In this document: positions 25,031-37,180 of the stretch, piece after piece | Layout of the letters: the number at the start of each line of letters is the position of its first letter | Position numbering within the stretch: position 1 is the stretch's first letter | Assembly (NCBI RefSeq): GCF_037975245.1 | Contig: NC_092567.1 | Location: 12,722,876-12,786,875, forward strand | DNA length: 64,000 nucleotides | Direction of reading: 5' to 3' | Origin: Apostichopus japonicus | Lineage: Eukaryota > Echinodermata > Holothuroidea > Aspidochirotida > Stichopodidae | Program-made: the position numbers and the translations under genes | The notes under the pieces: model-generated | The model's database searches: none | What the model saw: the letters and a program-made list of their open reading frames with translations, nothing else | What the model was told of the DNA's origin: nothing

Positions 25031-25490
25031 TATCATGACGCGTGTGTGTATGGACACCTTAAACAATTGGAAAATTGTGCTATGAAACCAACTATATGGC
25101 TGGTCTTGAACTCGACCGAGTCGTCGGGAACCAGGATCTATATGCGAACTGCACTAGACCTATGTCCTTCGATGCAACACTGCCATCCAGAGATAAAATG
25201 TTATACAACGCGAACTGAATGCTAATTGTTACCCCACCCCTAGTACCGTAACTCATACAATGAATCAAAAATAAATTCAGCATGCGATTTGAGAATTGAG
25301 CACATTTCCTGTGAATATCATGTAGTGGATCCTAAGGCGTATCATTGCCGGGGGGCGGACGCACCGATCAGTCCCATCTGCATGAAAACGCGCGCCTCCG
25401 ATGAGTTACGAAACTTAATTAAAGACCTTCGCCCATAGTACCAAGACCTTGACAAAATCCGGCAACACACCACTTCATCGATAACAAGTA
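24618..25490 (+). repeat. Interspersed repeat unit 2 of a tandem pair
   Basis: A direct repeat of the preceding unit with the same boundaries, the same purine tract and a (TA)n run at about 24974-25026. The two units are diverged by scattered substitutions and small indels, so the duplication is not very recent. Confidence 0.8.
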
Positions 25491-26455
25491 ATCGGGTTGT
25501 GTATTAGTGACGTCTAGAGGTCGTGCACTGACCTATACTTGGATAGTGACCGCTCCCGATTTTGGAATTTCCCAAGATCAGGCCCCGAAAAAAATCCCAA
25601 GAAATCCCAAAGACACTACACTGAAAAGATATCTAGCAATATCTAGCGATATCTAGCAATATCTAGGGATGAAAATGCCAAGATCTTCCCTAAACTGAAG
25701 GCAAATAGAGAATCGAAGCCTTCAGTGTGTAATGAACTTAACACTGTGCGTCTTTCGAAATGAATATAATGTGGGGCATATAAAAGTTATTTATTTCAAT
25801 CTCATTTCAAATATTCGAATTTGTAAAGCAAATAGCAGATATCACATCATATCAGTGAACATGAAAATGGCGTTCCAGGATGAACAACCTCCAAAATGTC
25901 TATGTGGGTATATATAGTGTTCGGTTTCGGAAATATCTGGTATTTTTTCATTTCCTTCAACGAAGTTTTAAAGTAGCCGTTATAAGAGGTTTTAATATTT
26001 GTACACCAATACATGGGCATACATGGGCGCAGATCCTGGCGGGGACAGCGGGACGCGTCCCCACCAACTTTTTCAGTGGTGGGGACATGATATACCGTGT
26101 CCCCACCAATTTGTCTTGACCAAACGCTGCATTTCAAATTTGAAATGGTATGTGGGCTGCGACGTATAGTATAGAATCACCTACAAAAGCAATGATCCAC
26201 AGGAGATGCGAGGAGGTCGAACATGATGTGTGACTGGTGACAATCTTCAGTGTTATGAATGAAAAACAAATATTGGGAAAATACTTGGTTCTCAGGCAAA
26301 AGTGAACATCTAGTTGGTCATTGGTCATTGTGCCATTTCCGGTGATCTGGGGGTGTCACCAGAATTTTTTTTGTACGCTGCGCGCCAACTGATGATGGCG
26401 CTCCGCTTAGATAGTAATTCGCGCCCCCGGGTTAGAAAATCCTGGATTCGCCCCT
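25491..26455 (+). repeat. Interspersed repeat copy A (ends CGCCCCTGG)
   Basis: Starts GGTTGTGTATTAGTGACGTC and shares long blocks with 26456-27490 in the same orientation (ATCGAAGCCTTCAGT, GTTTCGGAAATATCTG, AACGAAGTTTTA, TACTTGGTTCTCAGGCAAAA). An unrelated block at about 26015-26145, which contains a GTCCCCACCAA inverted pair, interrupts it. It ends with GGCGCTCCGCTTAGATAGT and CCTGGATTCGCCCCTGG. Confidence 0.75.
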
Positions 26456-27490
26456 GGATCGGGTTGTGTATAGTGATTAGTGACGTCTAAAGGTCGTGCA
26501 CTGACTACATGGTGTGTGACCACTCCCGATTTTGCAATTTACCAAGATCAGCCCCCCCCCCAAAAAAAAATGCCAAGAAATCTCAAGGACATTGTACTAT
26601 ATGGATATCTAGCAATATGTAGGGATGAAAACTTCCTTAAACTGAAGGCAGATAGAGAATCGAAGCCTTCAGTATGTAATGAAACTGTGCGTCTTCGAAA
26701 TGAATGTAATGTGGGGCATCGCACAATAAACAGATAAAAGTTAATTATTTCAGTCCCATTTCAATTATTCGAATTTGGAAAGCAAACAGCAGATATCAGT
26801 TGGCATGAAAATGGCGTTCTCGGATGAACAGCGCCAAACTGTCTATGTGTGTAGAGTTTGGTTTCGGAAATATCTGCTATTTCTTTCATTTCCTTCAACG
26901 AAGTTTTATAGTAGCCGTTATAAGAGGTTTTAATATTTATACACCAATAAATTAACTGTGTCTGAATTTTCGAAAATTCCCTGACCAACATTCTTCATCA
27001 TACTTCCCTCTACTAGTCTAATTTGACCGCTCTGTTAGGGGTTGAAGGAGGTTTTTCTATATTGGTTGCCCATATATGAAATTTTGTGCAACATTATGGG
27101 TAGGCTATGTTTTTAAGTGAATATATTACGAGAAATGTGAATTTTCAAATTCTGAACAAATAATGGGCTTAAACCTTGAAAAATGGGGCTGACGGGTATT
27201 GTGGGCCGCGACTTAGAATCGCCTACAAAAGCAATGACCCACAGGAGATGCGATGAGGTCGAACATGTTGTGTGATTGGTGACAATCGTCAAAATGGTTA
27301 TGGGTGCAAAAAACTATTGGGAAATACTTGGTTCTCAGGCAAAAGTTTTCATCTGGTTGGTCATTTTCAAGCCCGAGAAGTGCCATCTCCGGCGATCTGG
27401 GGGGGGGGGGGGGTATCAAACCCAGAAATTGATGAAAACTGATGGTGGCGCTCCGCTTAGATAGTAATTCGCGCCCCCCCCCCCCCCCCG
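26456..27490 (+). repeat. Interspersed repeat copy B; left arm of a large inverted repeat
   Basis: A direct copy of the preceding element, also with a poly-G/C tract near its end. From about 26766 onward it is the reverse complement of 27778-28872, making the left arm of an imperfect palindrome centred near 27630. Confidence 0.8.
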
Positions 27491-27767
27491 GATTATTTGA
27501 GAACGTAGATTTTTTTGCAAAGCCCAATCTTGTCCATTGTCACATTTACAAAACTGACATTTATTCTGGGACCCAAACACCACCGGTTTTCTGCCCTCAC
27601 TTTATGAGAGGTCCTTTGCAAGACTAAATGTAAACAAATGAATCATACACAGGAAGAACTATTCAGTCGGCTTAAACTACGGTAAGTCTTATAACTTAAA
27701 GCTCCCGCTGATCGGGCTTTTAGCTAAGATCGTGTGTAATATCTGTTCCCCTTCGAGGGTAGTTGTG

Positions 27768-28872
27768 CAGGCGCGTATCCAGGATTTTCTAACCCGGGGG
27801 GTGCGAATTACTATCTAAGCGGAGCGCCACCATCGGTTGGCGCGCAGCGTACAAGAAAATTTCTGGTTTTTATACCCCCCCCCCCCCCCCCCAGATCACC
27901 GGAAACGGCACTTCTCGGGCTTGAAATGACCAACCAGATGTACACTTTTGGCCTGAGAACGAAGTATTTCCTAATAGTTTTTTTTCCATCCATAACCTTT
28001 TTGAAGATTGTCAACCCGGCACACGTCATGTTCGACCTGATCGCATGTCCTGTGGGTCTTTGCTTTTGTAGGTGATTCTACGTCGCGGCCCACAATACCC
28101 GTCAGCCCCACTTTTCAAGGTTTTAAGCCCATTATTTGTTCAGAATTTGAAAATTCACATTTCTCGTGAATAAACTCACTTGAAAACATATCCATAATGT
28201 TACAAAAAATGTCATCTTAGGACAACCAATATAGAAAAACCTCCTTCAACCCCTAACAGACCGGTCAAAATTACACGAGTAGAGGGAACTCAGGGAAGTA
28301 TGATGAAGAAGGTTGGTTAGGAAATTTTCGAAAATTCAGACACAGTTAATTTATTGGTTTACAAATATTAAACCCTCTTAGAACGGCTATTATAAAACTT
28401 GGTTGAAGGAAATGGAAAAATAGCAGATATTTCCGAAACCGAACACTACACACATAGGCGTAGGAGGCGGAGGGGGGGGGGGGGCTCCTACTGAAATTGC
28501 AATGATGTAGCTAAAGGAAATGAATAGTTTAAAAAATATCTCCTTGATAATTAAAATAAAGTTCTAAGCTTGGCCGACTAAATCGCCATTACTAATGTAA
28601 AAGAGAATTTGAATTTGAGAATTTGGTACACGATGGCATGCAATGTAATAGCCGATGCTTGCTGATATGATATTGACACCAACATGTTAAACGCGCGCTA
28701 AGCGCGCGAAAAATTCAGGTTATATTTTTCGGGCAAGTTGTTAGAGCCCCAAAATCAAATTGGGTTCCTATGACTACACACATCGACAGTTTTGAGGCTG
28801 TTCATCCTGGAACCGCCATTTTCATGCTCACTGATATGATGTGATATCTGCTGTTTGCTTTAGAAATTCGAA
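27768..28872 (-). repeat. Interspersed repeat copy C; right arm of the inverted repeat
   Basis: Starts CAGGCGCGTATCCAGG and is read in the opposite orientation to copies A and B. Shared blocks include CACTTCTCGGGCTTGAAATG, CGCGGCCCACAATACCCGTC and TTTTCGAAAATTCAGACACA. A 317-bp insertion at 28456-28772 splits it. Confidence 0.8.
28456..28772. mobile_element. 317-bp insertion with an 11-bp target-site duplication
   Basis: ACTACACACAT occurs at 28445-28455 and again at 28773-28783, and the flanking sequence is continuous with copies A and B once the insert is removed. The insert starts AGGCGTAGGAGGCGGAGGGG and contains the palindrome GCGCGCTAAGCGCGC. It has no coding frame. An 11-bp duplication fits a SINE-like or other non-autonomous element; the class is not determined. 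Confidence 0.75.
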
Positions 28873-29640
28873 CAGGCGCGTAGCGAATGATTTGCCAAGG
28901 GAGGGGCGAAGCCTGTAGGCAAACTATCTAAGCGTAGCGCCACCACGAGTTGGCGCAGAGCGTACAAGAACATTTTGGCCGAAAATGCATCCCAGATCGC
29001 TGGAAATGACACTTACCATGCCTTGTAAGTTGCATCTAAGCATTTTCCATTTCGAATTTACTAGCGATATCATAACAAAAATATCCTCGGGGGTGGGGGC
29101 GGTCGCCCCCTTCCCGAAATGCGTCATGTTCCCCGACGACTCGGTCGAGTTCGAGACCAGCCACAGTTGGTTTCATAGCACAATTGTTTAAGGCGTCCAT
29201 ACACACACACACGCGTTATGATAGACCATATATAGTATATATATAGATACATTAGTGAAAGAGGAAAAATGGAAACGTCAAAAATGGAGTTGTCGGTGTA
29301 AGGGGTGGGGTAAGCGCACGCCCCTTTTGAAATCCTCGATCCGTCACTGGCTACCCTGTGTATATAATAGGGATCAGCGCTGTAATGATGTCACTGTTCC
29401 TCTTTTCTCTTCCCGGTGTCTTGGCGTTTATCTTCCACTCCCTACTTTTCTCCTTTTTATCTCCTTCTTCTTTTACTTTTCCCTTCCTTCCTCTCCTCCT
29501 CCTCTTTTTTTCCCCTCTTTTTCCTTTTTTCCCCTCTTTTTTCCCTTTTTTTTTTCCTTTTTTCTTCTCTTTTTTTCTCTCCTCTTTTTCTTACCCGGGG
29601 GGCGCGCGTCCCCAACGCCCCCCTGGATACGCTGTACATT
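28873..29640 (-). repeat. Inverted copies: a further core fragment and unit 3
   Basis: 28873-29000 is another copy of the CAGGCGCGTA...AGCGCCACCA end. From about 29130 to 29640 the sequence is the reverse complement of units 1 and 2 (GACGACTCGGTCGAGTTCGA, AAATGGAGTTGTCGGTGTAA, GATCCGTCACTGGCTACCCT, a pyrimidine tract, CCTGGATACG). The cluster is therefore roughly mirror-symmetric around 27630. Confidence 0.75.
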
Positions 29641-29699
29641 AGTATAACCCTCACTCATTCGCACAATGGGAGAATATCTGTTAGGGAGAATCCCCTACT

Positions 29700-31334
29700 A
29701 TAGTAAGCCTCTGCCAATCGTATAGTTCATGCGATTGAAAGATTGAAAAGAGGTGGCCCACGGTTGTATTATTCACTTTCTTTCGATCTAATGTCGTTAA
29801 TTTTAAATCAATAGAAAGAATCAAGCAGCATGTAAAGCTCTTTTATGATTGCATAGAGTGTTTATTTTCAGTTGGAATTTCTTACAAGAACGATTTCCCT
29901 TTTAGCATTCCTCCCATTTCATGGAGTATAATTCTTGGATCAACGTAATCTCTAATCCTCCAATGACTTGAAAGGAAATGCAAATAACGTTTCTACAGTT
30001 CACATGTTCTCATTGGTTTGTTCCTTCCTTTTGATTCAGACTTACAACAGCTCAACCAATACTTTGTAACATGATGTTTTTTCAAGATTAAATAAGTTGC
30101 ATGAATAAATTTGGTCAGGTGATGAAGTGAAAGTAAAGCAGAGTTATGGGTGCGTCGTGGATTAATATTCAAACCCATACTCTATATGAGAGGCGATTCA
30201 AATACCTCTTTTCAAATCAGCAGAAGAAGGAAACTTTATCTTAATCCTGTTCATCGGAAACTTATGCAATTGAATATTTCATTGTCAATGTTCATGGTTC
30301 AGTAACGTACCGGCAAATGGTATGGGAAGGAGGGGCGGCGAAGGGAGGGTAGCTATGACCATGAATTGGATGATATTGCCTCCTATACAGAGTGTTGACT
30401 TGTATTGCAAAAATTAAAGCTATAAAAACATTCAATCCCCGTCCTCGTCACCGTCCAACCTCATTACCCTTCAGTCTTTCAAAATGCAACAATTGTAAAC
30501 GACGTGATCAAGTTGGCTGCTAATAGATCAAAATTTAATATTTATAAAGATGATTTTAATATTTTGTATTAAACTAAATACACACTTATATATATCTGTG
30601 AAACACAGTCATTTGGACCATCTCCGTTGGGGGGGGGGGGACCTATCCACGCAAATGCCGCAGTTTCAGAGGATCAATATAAGCACATCAAGCCACTGCG
30701 GACTAAACAAAGTCTCGTGGTTGACGAATTCCCGATCCCCGTGTTTCCCAAATCTACTTGTATAAACTCAAAACTCTATGAATCCTGTTTCGGGTTTCTG
30801 ATAACCGTGCTATTTTTAGCCATTCAGATCCCTAAATAAGATTAGTCACATGTAGTCAACGTGTTTGACTTAATAAGCATTGTCCCTTCTTCATTCAAAA
30901 CGGTACTGAAATGTGACTAGGCATTGTTTGTTGAAATTTCAGGCTTATTTCCAGTTCATGATCGCCTGCATAGAATATAGTTGTAAAGAGAGACAACTTA
31001 CAGCAAGACCTCTCTCTTGCGAGCGTATAATCTTAAGCAACCTTTTGTGAATAAGAAGATTTCACGGAATCCGTTTGTCTTTTACTGCTTGCTTCGAAGT
31101 CATCGATAGTATCGGGGCATAATCCTATTGTACATTTACGTTTTGAAAGGAAGCGACATTCTTACTGCTTGCTGCAATGTAAACAAAGACAAGCGTGTGC
31201 TTCTTGTTAATAAACTATTCAGATCCGTTGTTCTAATGAGAGTAAAACAGGATGAATAGAGATTTCGTTGAAGGCAGTGTCGTTCACTGTTACCAATAGA
31301 TTTTATCCAACCAACAATACCAATTTAAGCTCGT
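29700..31334. other. Intergenic, no feature recognised
   Basis: Apart from a poly-G run near 30630 I see no array, element end or exon here. Confidence 0.5.
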
Positions 31335-31420
31335 GTAAAGTTATCTCGTCAAATGGCTCAGAGGGTAAAGCAGTGGACTGGTAACCTGATGAACTGAGTT
31401 CGAATCCATCAATGGTTGGT
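31335..31420 (+). repeat. tRNA-like sequence, probably a SINE head
   Basis: TGGCTCAGAGG at 31354-31364 fits a pol III A box, and GAGTTCGAATCC at 31396-31407 fits a B box, with tRNA-like spacing. Between them lies CTGGTAA, a plausible anticodon loop (GGT, Thr). The T-arm stem and acceptor stem do not pair well, so this is not a functional tRNA gene. It is more likely the 5' head of a tRNA-derived SINE whose body may extend toward 31860. Confidence 0.45.
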
Positions 31421-34400
31421 TATACACGTTATAAATTTATTTTTCTCTCTCAGTAGTCGAAGCTGAAGTCTTGATATATTAATTCAACCGCACAATTTAC
31501 TAGCTGATGTGGTGGCCGATGCTGTTAAGAGGGTGACGAAAGACTCATTCCTCGTCGGTCGTGTAAATCGTGGCTAGGGTTCAAGACAGGCCTCTGGCGA
31601 TAATACCTTTGGCTGTAGGTATGGTACTTTTTGTGGCCTAGGATCCCGTACCATGTCTCCCTTGTTGTCGCAAAAGAACCCGGGAGGATGCGCAGAGGGT
31701 CGGTCAAATCGACCAGAAGCGTACTAGGTGGCGTGCGTGAATCCTTGCCTTTGGCCAGAGGTGGTGACATCTCTGCGACCGGTATGCTTGCAGCCACCGT
31801 CCACTGAATACGTGGCCTGATGAGGCACTATTCTCCTAAAAGTGAATCTACGGATGCCTGTAAGAGCCATATAATTATTTTATATTAAAAAACACCCTGT
31901 TTCAAACTAGCGCCATCGAATTCCTTAAAAAGTCCGTTTTTTTTTGGGCTTGTCACTCTGAAGGTGGAATGAATTTTATTGTTATGGGTTATTTTTGGTA
32001 AGCCAAGCAAAACAATCAAACAGTCATGCGGTTCACAATGGTTTGCAGGAACTTAAACTCATGGTTTGACATAAATGTGTTGGCAAAGATTTACACTACC
32101 TACACCAAAACAAGCATTATATTCGTTGCAATGTCAATGACATACAAGCCAGCAAGACCATGAGAATTAATTTTAATATACATAGAATTCAATCTATATC
32201 ACTTTTGCAAGAAAACAAAAAGTGTCAATATGGTCCCGTTCTAAGCCACAGTGTTGTAGCAAATTCTCATACCGGATAGTAGGTAGTTTCGGAAACAGTG
32301 ATTCTTAAGAACTTTGTTTGAGATCCACAAGGACACTTAAGGTCCCTGAAAAGCACCGTGTAATGGTATCCCCTCGGTAGGACCAGGTACGATGATATAA
32401 GAAAACCCCTTTCATGGGTTCCAAATGAGCAACATAGAAAACTAAAAATTAAATTCGTTTACAATTCGTTATTTGTACAAGTGGATAGATCCAGTTATGT
32501 TTTTGTATAACGCTGTTTGGTCAAAGTAACGCAAACCCGGTCACGAAGTGGTTCCAAGTGGTACCATTATCTGGCAACAGCACTAAAATCCAATGGCTTG
32601 CGCAAGAAGGAGGGCGGGAATGCCCCCTGCTTCACAAGATTCTCCATTCACATCTGGCTGTTTCCATAAAATTCAGCCTCCTATACCTAATTCGCCAGTG
32701 CTACTGGCATCTGTTAATGCTCTAAATGATTCTCTTATAATATATTTACAAGTATACCCATCTTAGAAGAGTCTTAGTTAAGATATCAGAAGCACACCCA
32801 ACCATCATCAGGTGTCTATGTGATAGAGATGAACGACATACCCCCCCCCCCCCAAAAAAAAACAAAAGGTACGAACATTTTTATTCCACCCTGCATGGAA
32901 ATAGCAACTAAAAGTTCTTTGACAGACAAAGGTGATGGCTTGAACAAATCAAAATATTACAGACCGATTCTCATTTGCTTTGATTTTTATAGACTTATTA
33001 TTTATTGCAGTACCTATTTTTCCGTTATAATGTTGGGCTTCACAAAATGATATTGGATCGAACATGTTGAATTTCTGAGCATGTACCTAATAAGTTATGC
33101 TTTCATTCTTCAGTTTCATGTGTGTAAATTCAGCTTGAAATGAAAGAAGGAAAAATGAATAGAGAAAAAGAATAGCTAAGGGAAGAGCCATTTTTCCACC
33201 TCCTGGCAACACTTTGTCATCATGACCTGACAAATTGACACACTCATGACACAAATTAAAATCCTGATATCTTCCAAATATTTCGATTTATTCCTTGAAA
33301 TTGTAACGTTTTATCTCAAAATGGTCAACAGACTATTTTAATCTCAAAATATCAACTTTTCTTGAAAATTCGGGATAATTACATAGTTAGTTGGTACTAT
33401 ATAATGAAGGAGAGTGTATGAGGGCATAACGAAAGGTCCAAATAAACTGTTGAAGGATTTTGGTGTTTCCCTCAAACTTTCGACCTTTTCGACATTTCGA
33501 AATTTTTAAGGAAAAAGCCAAAACTTCCACGGACTTTGGTAGGCCTATGACAAAACACAGAATGATAATTTGACGGATAGCTAGCTGTCAATTTCCTCGT
33601 AGAAATGAAACCGAGAACTGCTTTTACGTCGGTATACCAATGTGCTAAGCAGTCATACTTGTAACATTGACTCGAATTTTCAATGATTACATCTGCCTGG
33701 GTTATTTTTAAACATATTTAGACATGGCAAAACAAAAAATGACGGATAAATCCACACCTCAGCTCCCCCTTCCCCGTCGTTCCTGTAGAATAACCGGCAC
33801 GCGATTGTAGTAGGCTATATATAGAATTGGTCAAACTCCTGCAGAAAAGTGTGCTGCAATGTCATTACTATAAAACGGAAATGCTTCGAACGCTTGAGCT
33901 TTTGTGATGGACTTTATGTTTTCATGTAACGTTGAACCTTCGTGGTTCACGATCCACACGCTTATGTTGTCTGAATAATTCTTACGTCACATTTTGGTTC
34001 ATTCTCCTCCTTAGTTTCGACCTCTAACGACTGTGTTTAGTACATTAGCTGGCAGATGGCCAATACAATCGCTCTGTCTTTATCTGTAGAACAGACATTC
34101 TAGCTGAAGTTACAGATTAAAGATCAGGTTGTAAAGGCTGTCAACTTTCGCCTAAAAAAATCCCGAAAAGCATGATTATATTAGTATATGATTATATAAG
34201 TTTAGGCGAGTATTTGGTACAAAAAGGAAATGTAGAGGCTCCGACACTATTCCGCAAATCTCGAAAACCTCTGCAGATGATTTTCGAATCAGTTGATATA
34301 GTACAGACGATAAAGACACTGGCTGCTAACACAATTGACCAATCATGGTTGCAACAAGAAGGCAATCAATGCAGTTGATAATCCCAATATTTGCATGATG

Positions 34401-35333
34401 ATAACTGCAAATGCATCTATATCTTATTATTAAAATTATTCGAGGTTGTCAAAATCCCCCCCCCCCAATTTCATAAAAACAAATCGGTAAAATGGTTTGA
34501 GAGTCACTGGTATTATATTTAGTGATATGAAGTTGCTTATGATTTCTCGACAAACAAGAAAATACACCATTGAAACGCTAAGAGAAACTCCCACCTGAAT
34601 AACTTTTCATAATCCGCTGCACACGTATTTATGTGATATACGGGTTTGTGTTTGTAACATTTGATATGAGCTGTAATAATAATACACACATTATTATCTT
34701 TTATTTAAGTTTAGTCAGGCTGGAATGAAGATCTTTTCTTTTCATTTAATTTTTTGCTTTCGTTTTATTTATTTTTTCTTCTTATCATTATTATTTTTAG
34801 ACCTATCTTCCTTATTGAATTCATTTTGTTCCTCATGTATATGTTATCTTTTCAACTTCAACCCTTTAAGCAGTTGACGTTCATTAGTTAAAGTGACTGG
34901 ACTATGTAGTCTAACTATTGGACTATTAGATCAGTTCCATCAGATGTAACACTATAACTCAATGGGATAAATAAGACATTTTATAGCCCTCACATGACAT
35001 ATTTACAATGCATATACAAATGTGTCAAGAACAGATGGTGCTCAATGTCATCCAACGATGCTCTCTGTTGTTTATATGATATTAATAAGAACACGATGTT
35101 TTTAGCTGAATTATTAAATTGATAGAAGAGTTGATTAACCTCAACCTTTAGATATACAATGAGGAAGTGACGTCATCATCAATGTTAGCCTTAAAACAGC
35201 TATACAGAGATTAAGCATATTTTAATGCTTAATATCATGAAAACCGGAGTAGCTATATATTGAAACACTATCAGCACTCTCTTTTTCTTTTATTATCAAG
35301 ACAACAAATTCTCCTTAAAGTTATCTTTCAAGG
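31421..35333. other. Intergenic, no gene recognised
   Basis: 31500-31860 is relatively GC-rich and may be the body of the SINE whose head lies just upstream. Beyond 31860 there are only poly-C/A runs (32840, 34456). No exon or RNA gene is supported. Confidence 0.45.
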
Positions 35334-35341
35334 TCTTAAAG

Positions 35342-37172
35342 CGTGACCGGACAAATACCCCCCAGACAAATACCCCCCGGACGATTACCCCCCAGACAAT
35401 AACCCCCCGGACGATTACCACCCGGACAGATACCCCCCGGACAAATACCATCCCGGACAACTACCCCCCAGGACAACTACCACCCGGACAGAAACCCCCC
35501 GGACAATTACCCCCGAGGACAAAAACCCCCCGGACAATTACCCACCCGGACAACTACCCCCTCGGACGAATACCCCTAGACAATTACCCCCCTAGACAAT
35601 TACCCCTCGGATAAATACCCCCGGACGAATATACCCCTGGAAATATGCATGCCGTTAACTTTAGGAGACGGATACAGCGACGGATACGCCCGTCTTTTTT
35701 CGACTTTAGTTTCCCGCGGGCCTCAACATATACCCTGGTCCCTCGGGCAACTCCGAGAGCATATTTACAATTGGGTCAGGGTGACGGTTAAACTGGCACC
35801 ACTAGGGTCGTCGTGTGCCCTGGCCCTTATAACCTCCTCCCGACTTTTAAAAAGATTCGAGCTTTTCATATATAAGCCCCCAAAACTCCTGGATAGGGTT
35901 TGACAATGGCCCGGGGGTTGGGTTGGGAATTGCTCACTGCTGGTAGTAACTATTAATTTACTATTTGTTATAGTGACACTATTCTGTATTATTAATCTCC
36001 GAACAATTCCGGCTTATTGCGGCTTACCATTTTCAAGTTTTGTTCTGAGTAATTTTACTTGGTGATTTGTTATGTTTTGTTAGTTTTTGTATAGCGCTTT
36101 ATATGGCACAGCCATCTTATAGCACTTTGAATCCCTGGTCATCAGGCTGGCTGCTGAGAATCCAGCGCACACACCTTAGTTACCTCACAGGTACCCATTT
36201 ATACACCTGGATGGATAGGGGCAGTCGAGATAAAAGTGCCTTGCCCAAGGACACAACATAACAGGATTATATATATAACAAAAGCATTAGCCACTCGGCC
36301 TCCACGCTCCTCTTGTTTTGCTTATTCTAAGCTATTTTTTCCTGTAAGTGCACGCCATTTTAGGATGGGAGGAGCAGAAGGGAGGGGCGGGGCAAGCACA
36401 ACCACGGTCCACCCCTCTAGTTTGGTGTGCATGATCATCATCCATACCCCCATGCATTGTTTCATGGACCGTTGGGCTATCATAGTCAAACCCGGTTACG
36501 GTGTAGCCCGTTACACCAACAGAATTGCCTGTAAGGTTTCATAATAGTACGATTGTATGAAACATAAGTAAAGAAAGAGGCTTGAGACCACGACGTCACT
36601 ACCATTTGAAAAAACCTATTCTCTGGTCATTCTGTTTGCAAAAAGAATGATGATAATCTAAGAAATCAATTTAATTTTCCCTAGTTATAATAACTTTTCA
36701 TATCAGAATAATAATCTGATATATCAGAATAATAATCTGATATACCAGATTAAGAAAATTGTCTTTCATGGCCCTAATGGGCTTTCGTACTACGTAGTTC
36801 ACCAGCTAAAGGTCCGCTTGGTTAACGGGCTCGTGGGGGGGGGGGGGGGGCTGGGGCGTATTCTGGTTTAGTTCGGGTAGTAACCTGGGTGAGGTATCTG
36901 TGCTGGTGTATTTGTGCGGGTAGAGTTTTCCCGGAGGTAATTGCTGGGGGGTGGGGTTAATTGTCCTCGGGGGTATTTGTCCCCGTGGGTGTATGTCCGG
37001 GGGTAGTTGTCCCGGGGTAGTTGTCTGGGGGGTGCTTATCCTCGGGGGTATTTGTCCTCGGTGGTGTATGTCCGGGGGGTATTTGTCCGGGGGGTAGCTG
37101 TCCTCGGAGGTATTCGTCCTGGGGGGTTTTTGTCCGGGGGGTGATTGTCCGGGGGGTATTTGTCCGGCAACC
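35342..37172. mobile_element. Foldback (TU-like) element with tandem-repeat inverted arms
   Basis: The left arm (35342-35645) is a chain of roughly 15-17-bp units of the form CCGGACAATTACCCCC. The right arm (about 36840-37172) is the same chain in reverse complement. The ends match (CGTGACCGGACAAATACC and, reversed, GGTTGCCGGACAAATACC), and an 8-bp direct repeat TCTTAAAG flanks them at 35334-35341 and 37173-37180. The inner borders share CCGTTAAC. The middle has no transposase but holds a 36085-36310 interspersed repeat and an AT-rich palindromic run (36697-36760). Inverted arms built of short tandem repeats are the hallmark of foldback elements, including the sea urchin TU family. Confidence 0.85.
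36085..36310 (+). repeat. Widespread marine-animal repeat (…TGCCTTGCCCAAGGACACAA…)
   Basis: Contains GTATAGCGCTTTATATGG, ACCCATTTATACACCTGGAT and TGCCTTGCCCAAGGACACAA followed by CCACTCGGCCTCCACGCTCC. From memory, these words recur together in many fish and marine-invertebrate genomes as a SINE/LINE-3'-like repeat. Here the repeat lies inside the foldback element. Confidence 0.55.
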
Positions 37173-37180
37173 TCTTAAAG

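Noticed and set aside
31335-31420. Functional tRNA-Thr gene
   Set aside because: Boxes A and B fit, but the T-arm and acceptor stems do not pair.
31790-31860. CTGATGAGGCACT resembling a hammerhead ribozyme core
   Set aside because: A CCAC/GTGG stem and a CACT/AGTG stem can be drawn, but the required GAAA is GAAT and the third stem does not close correctly.
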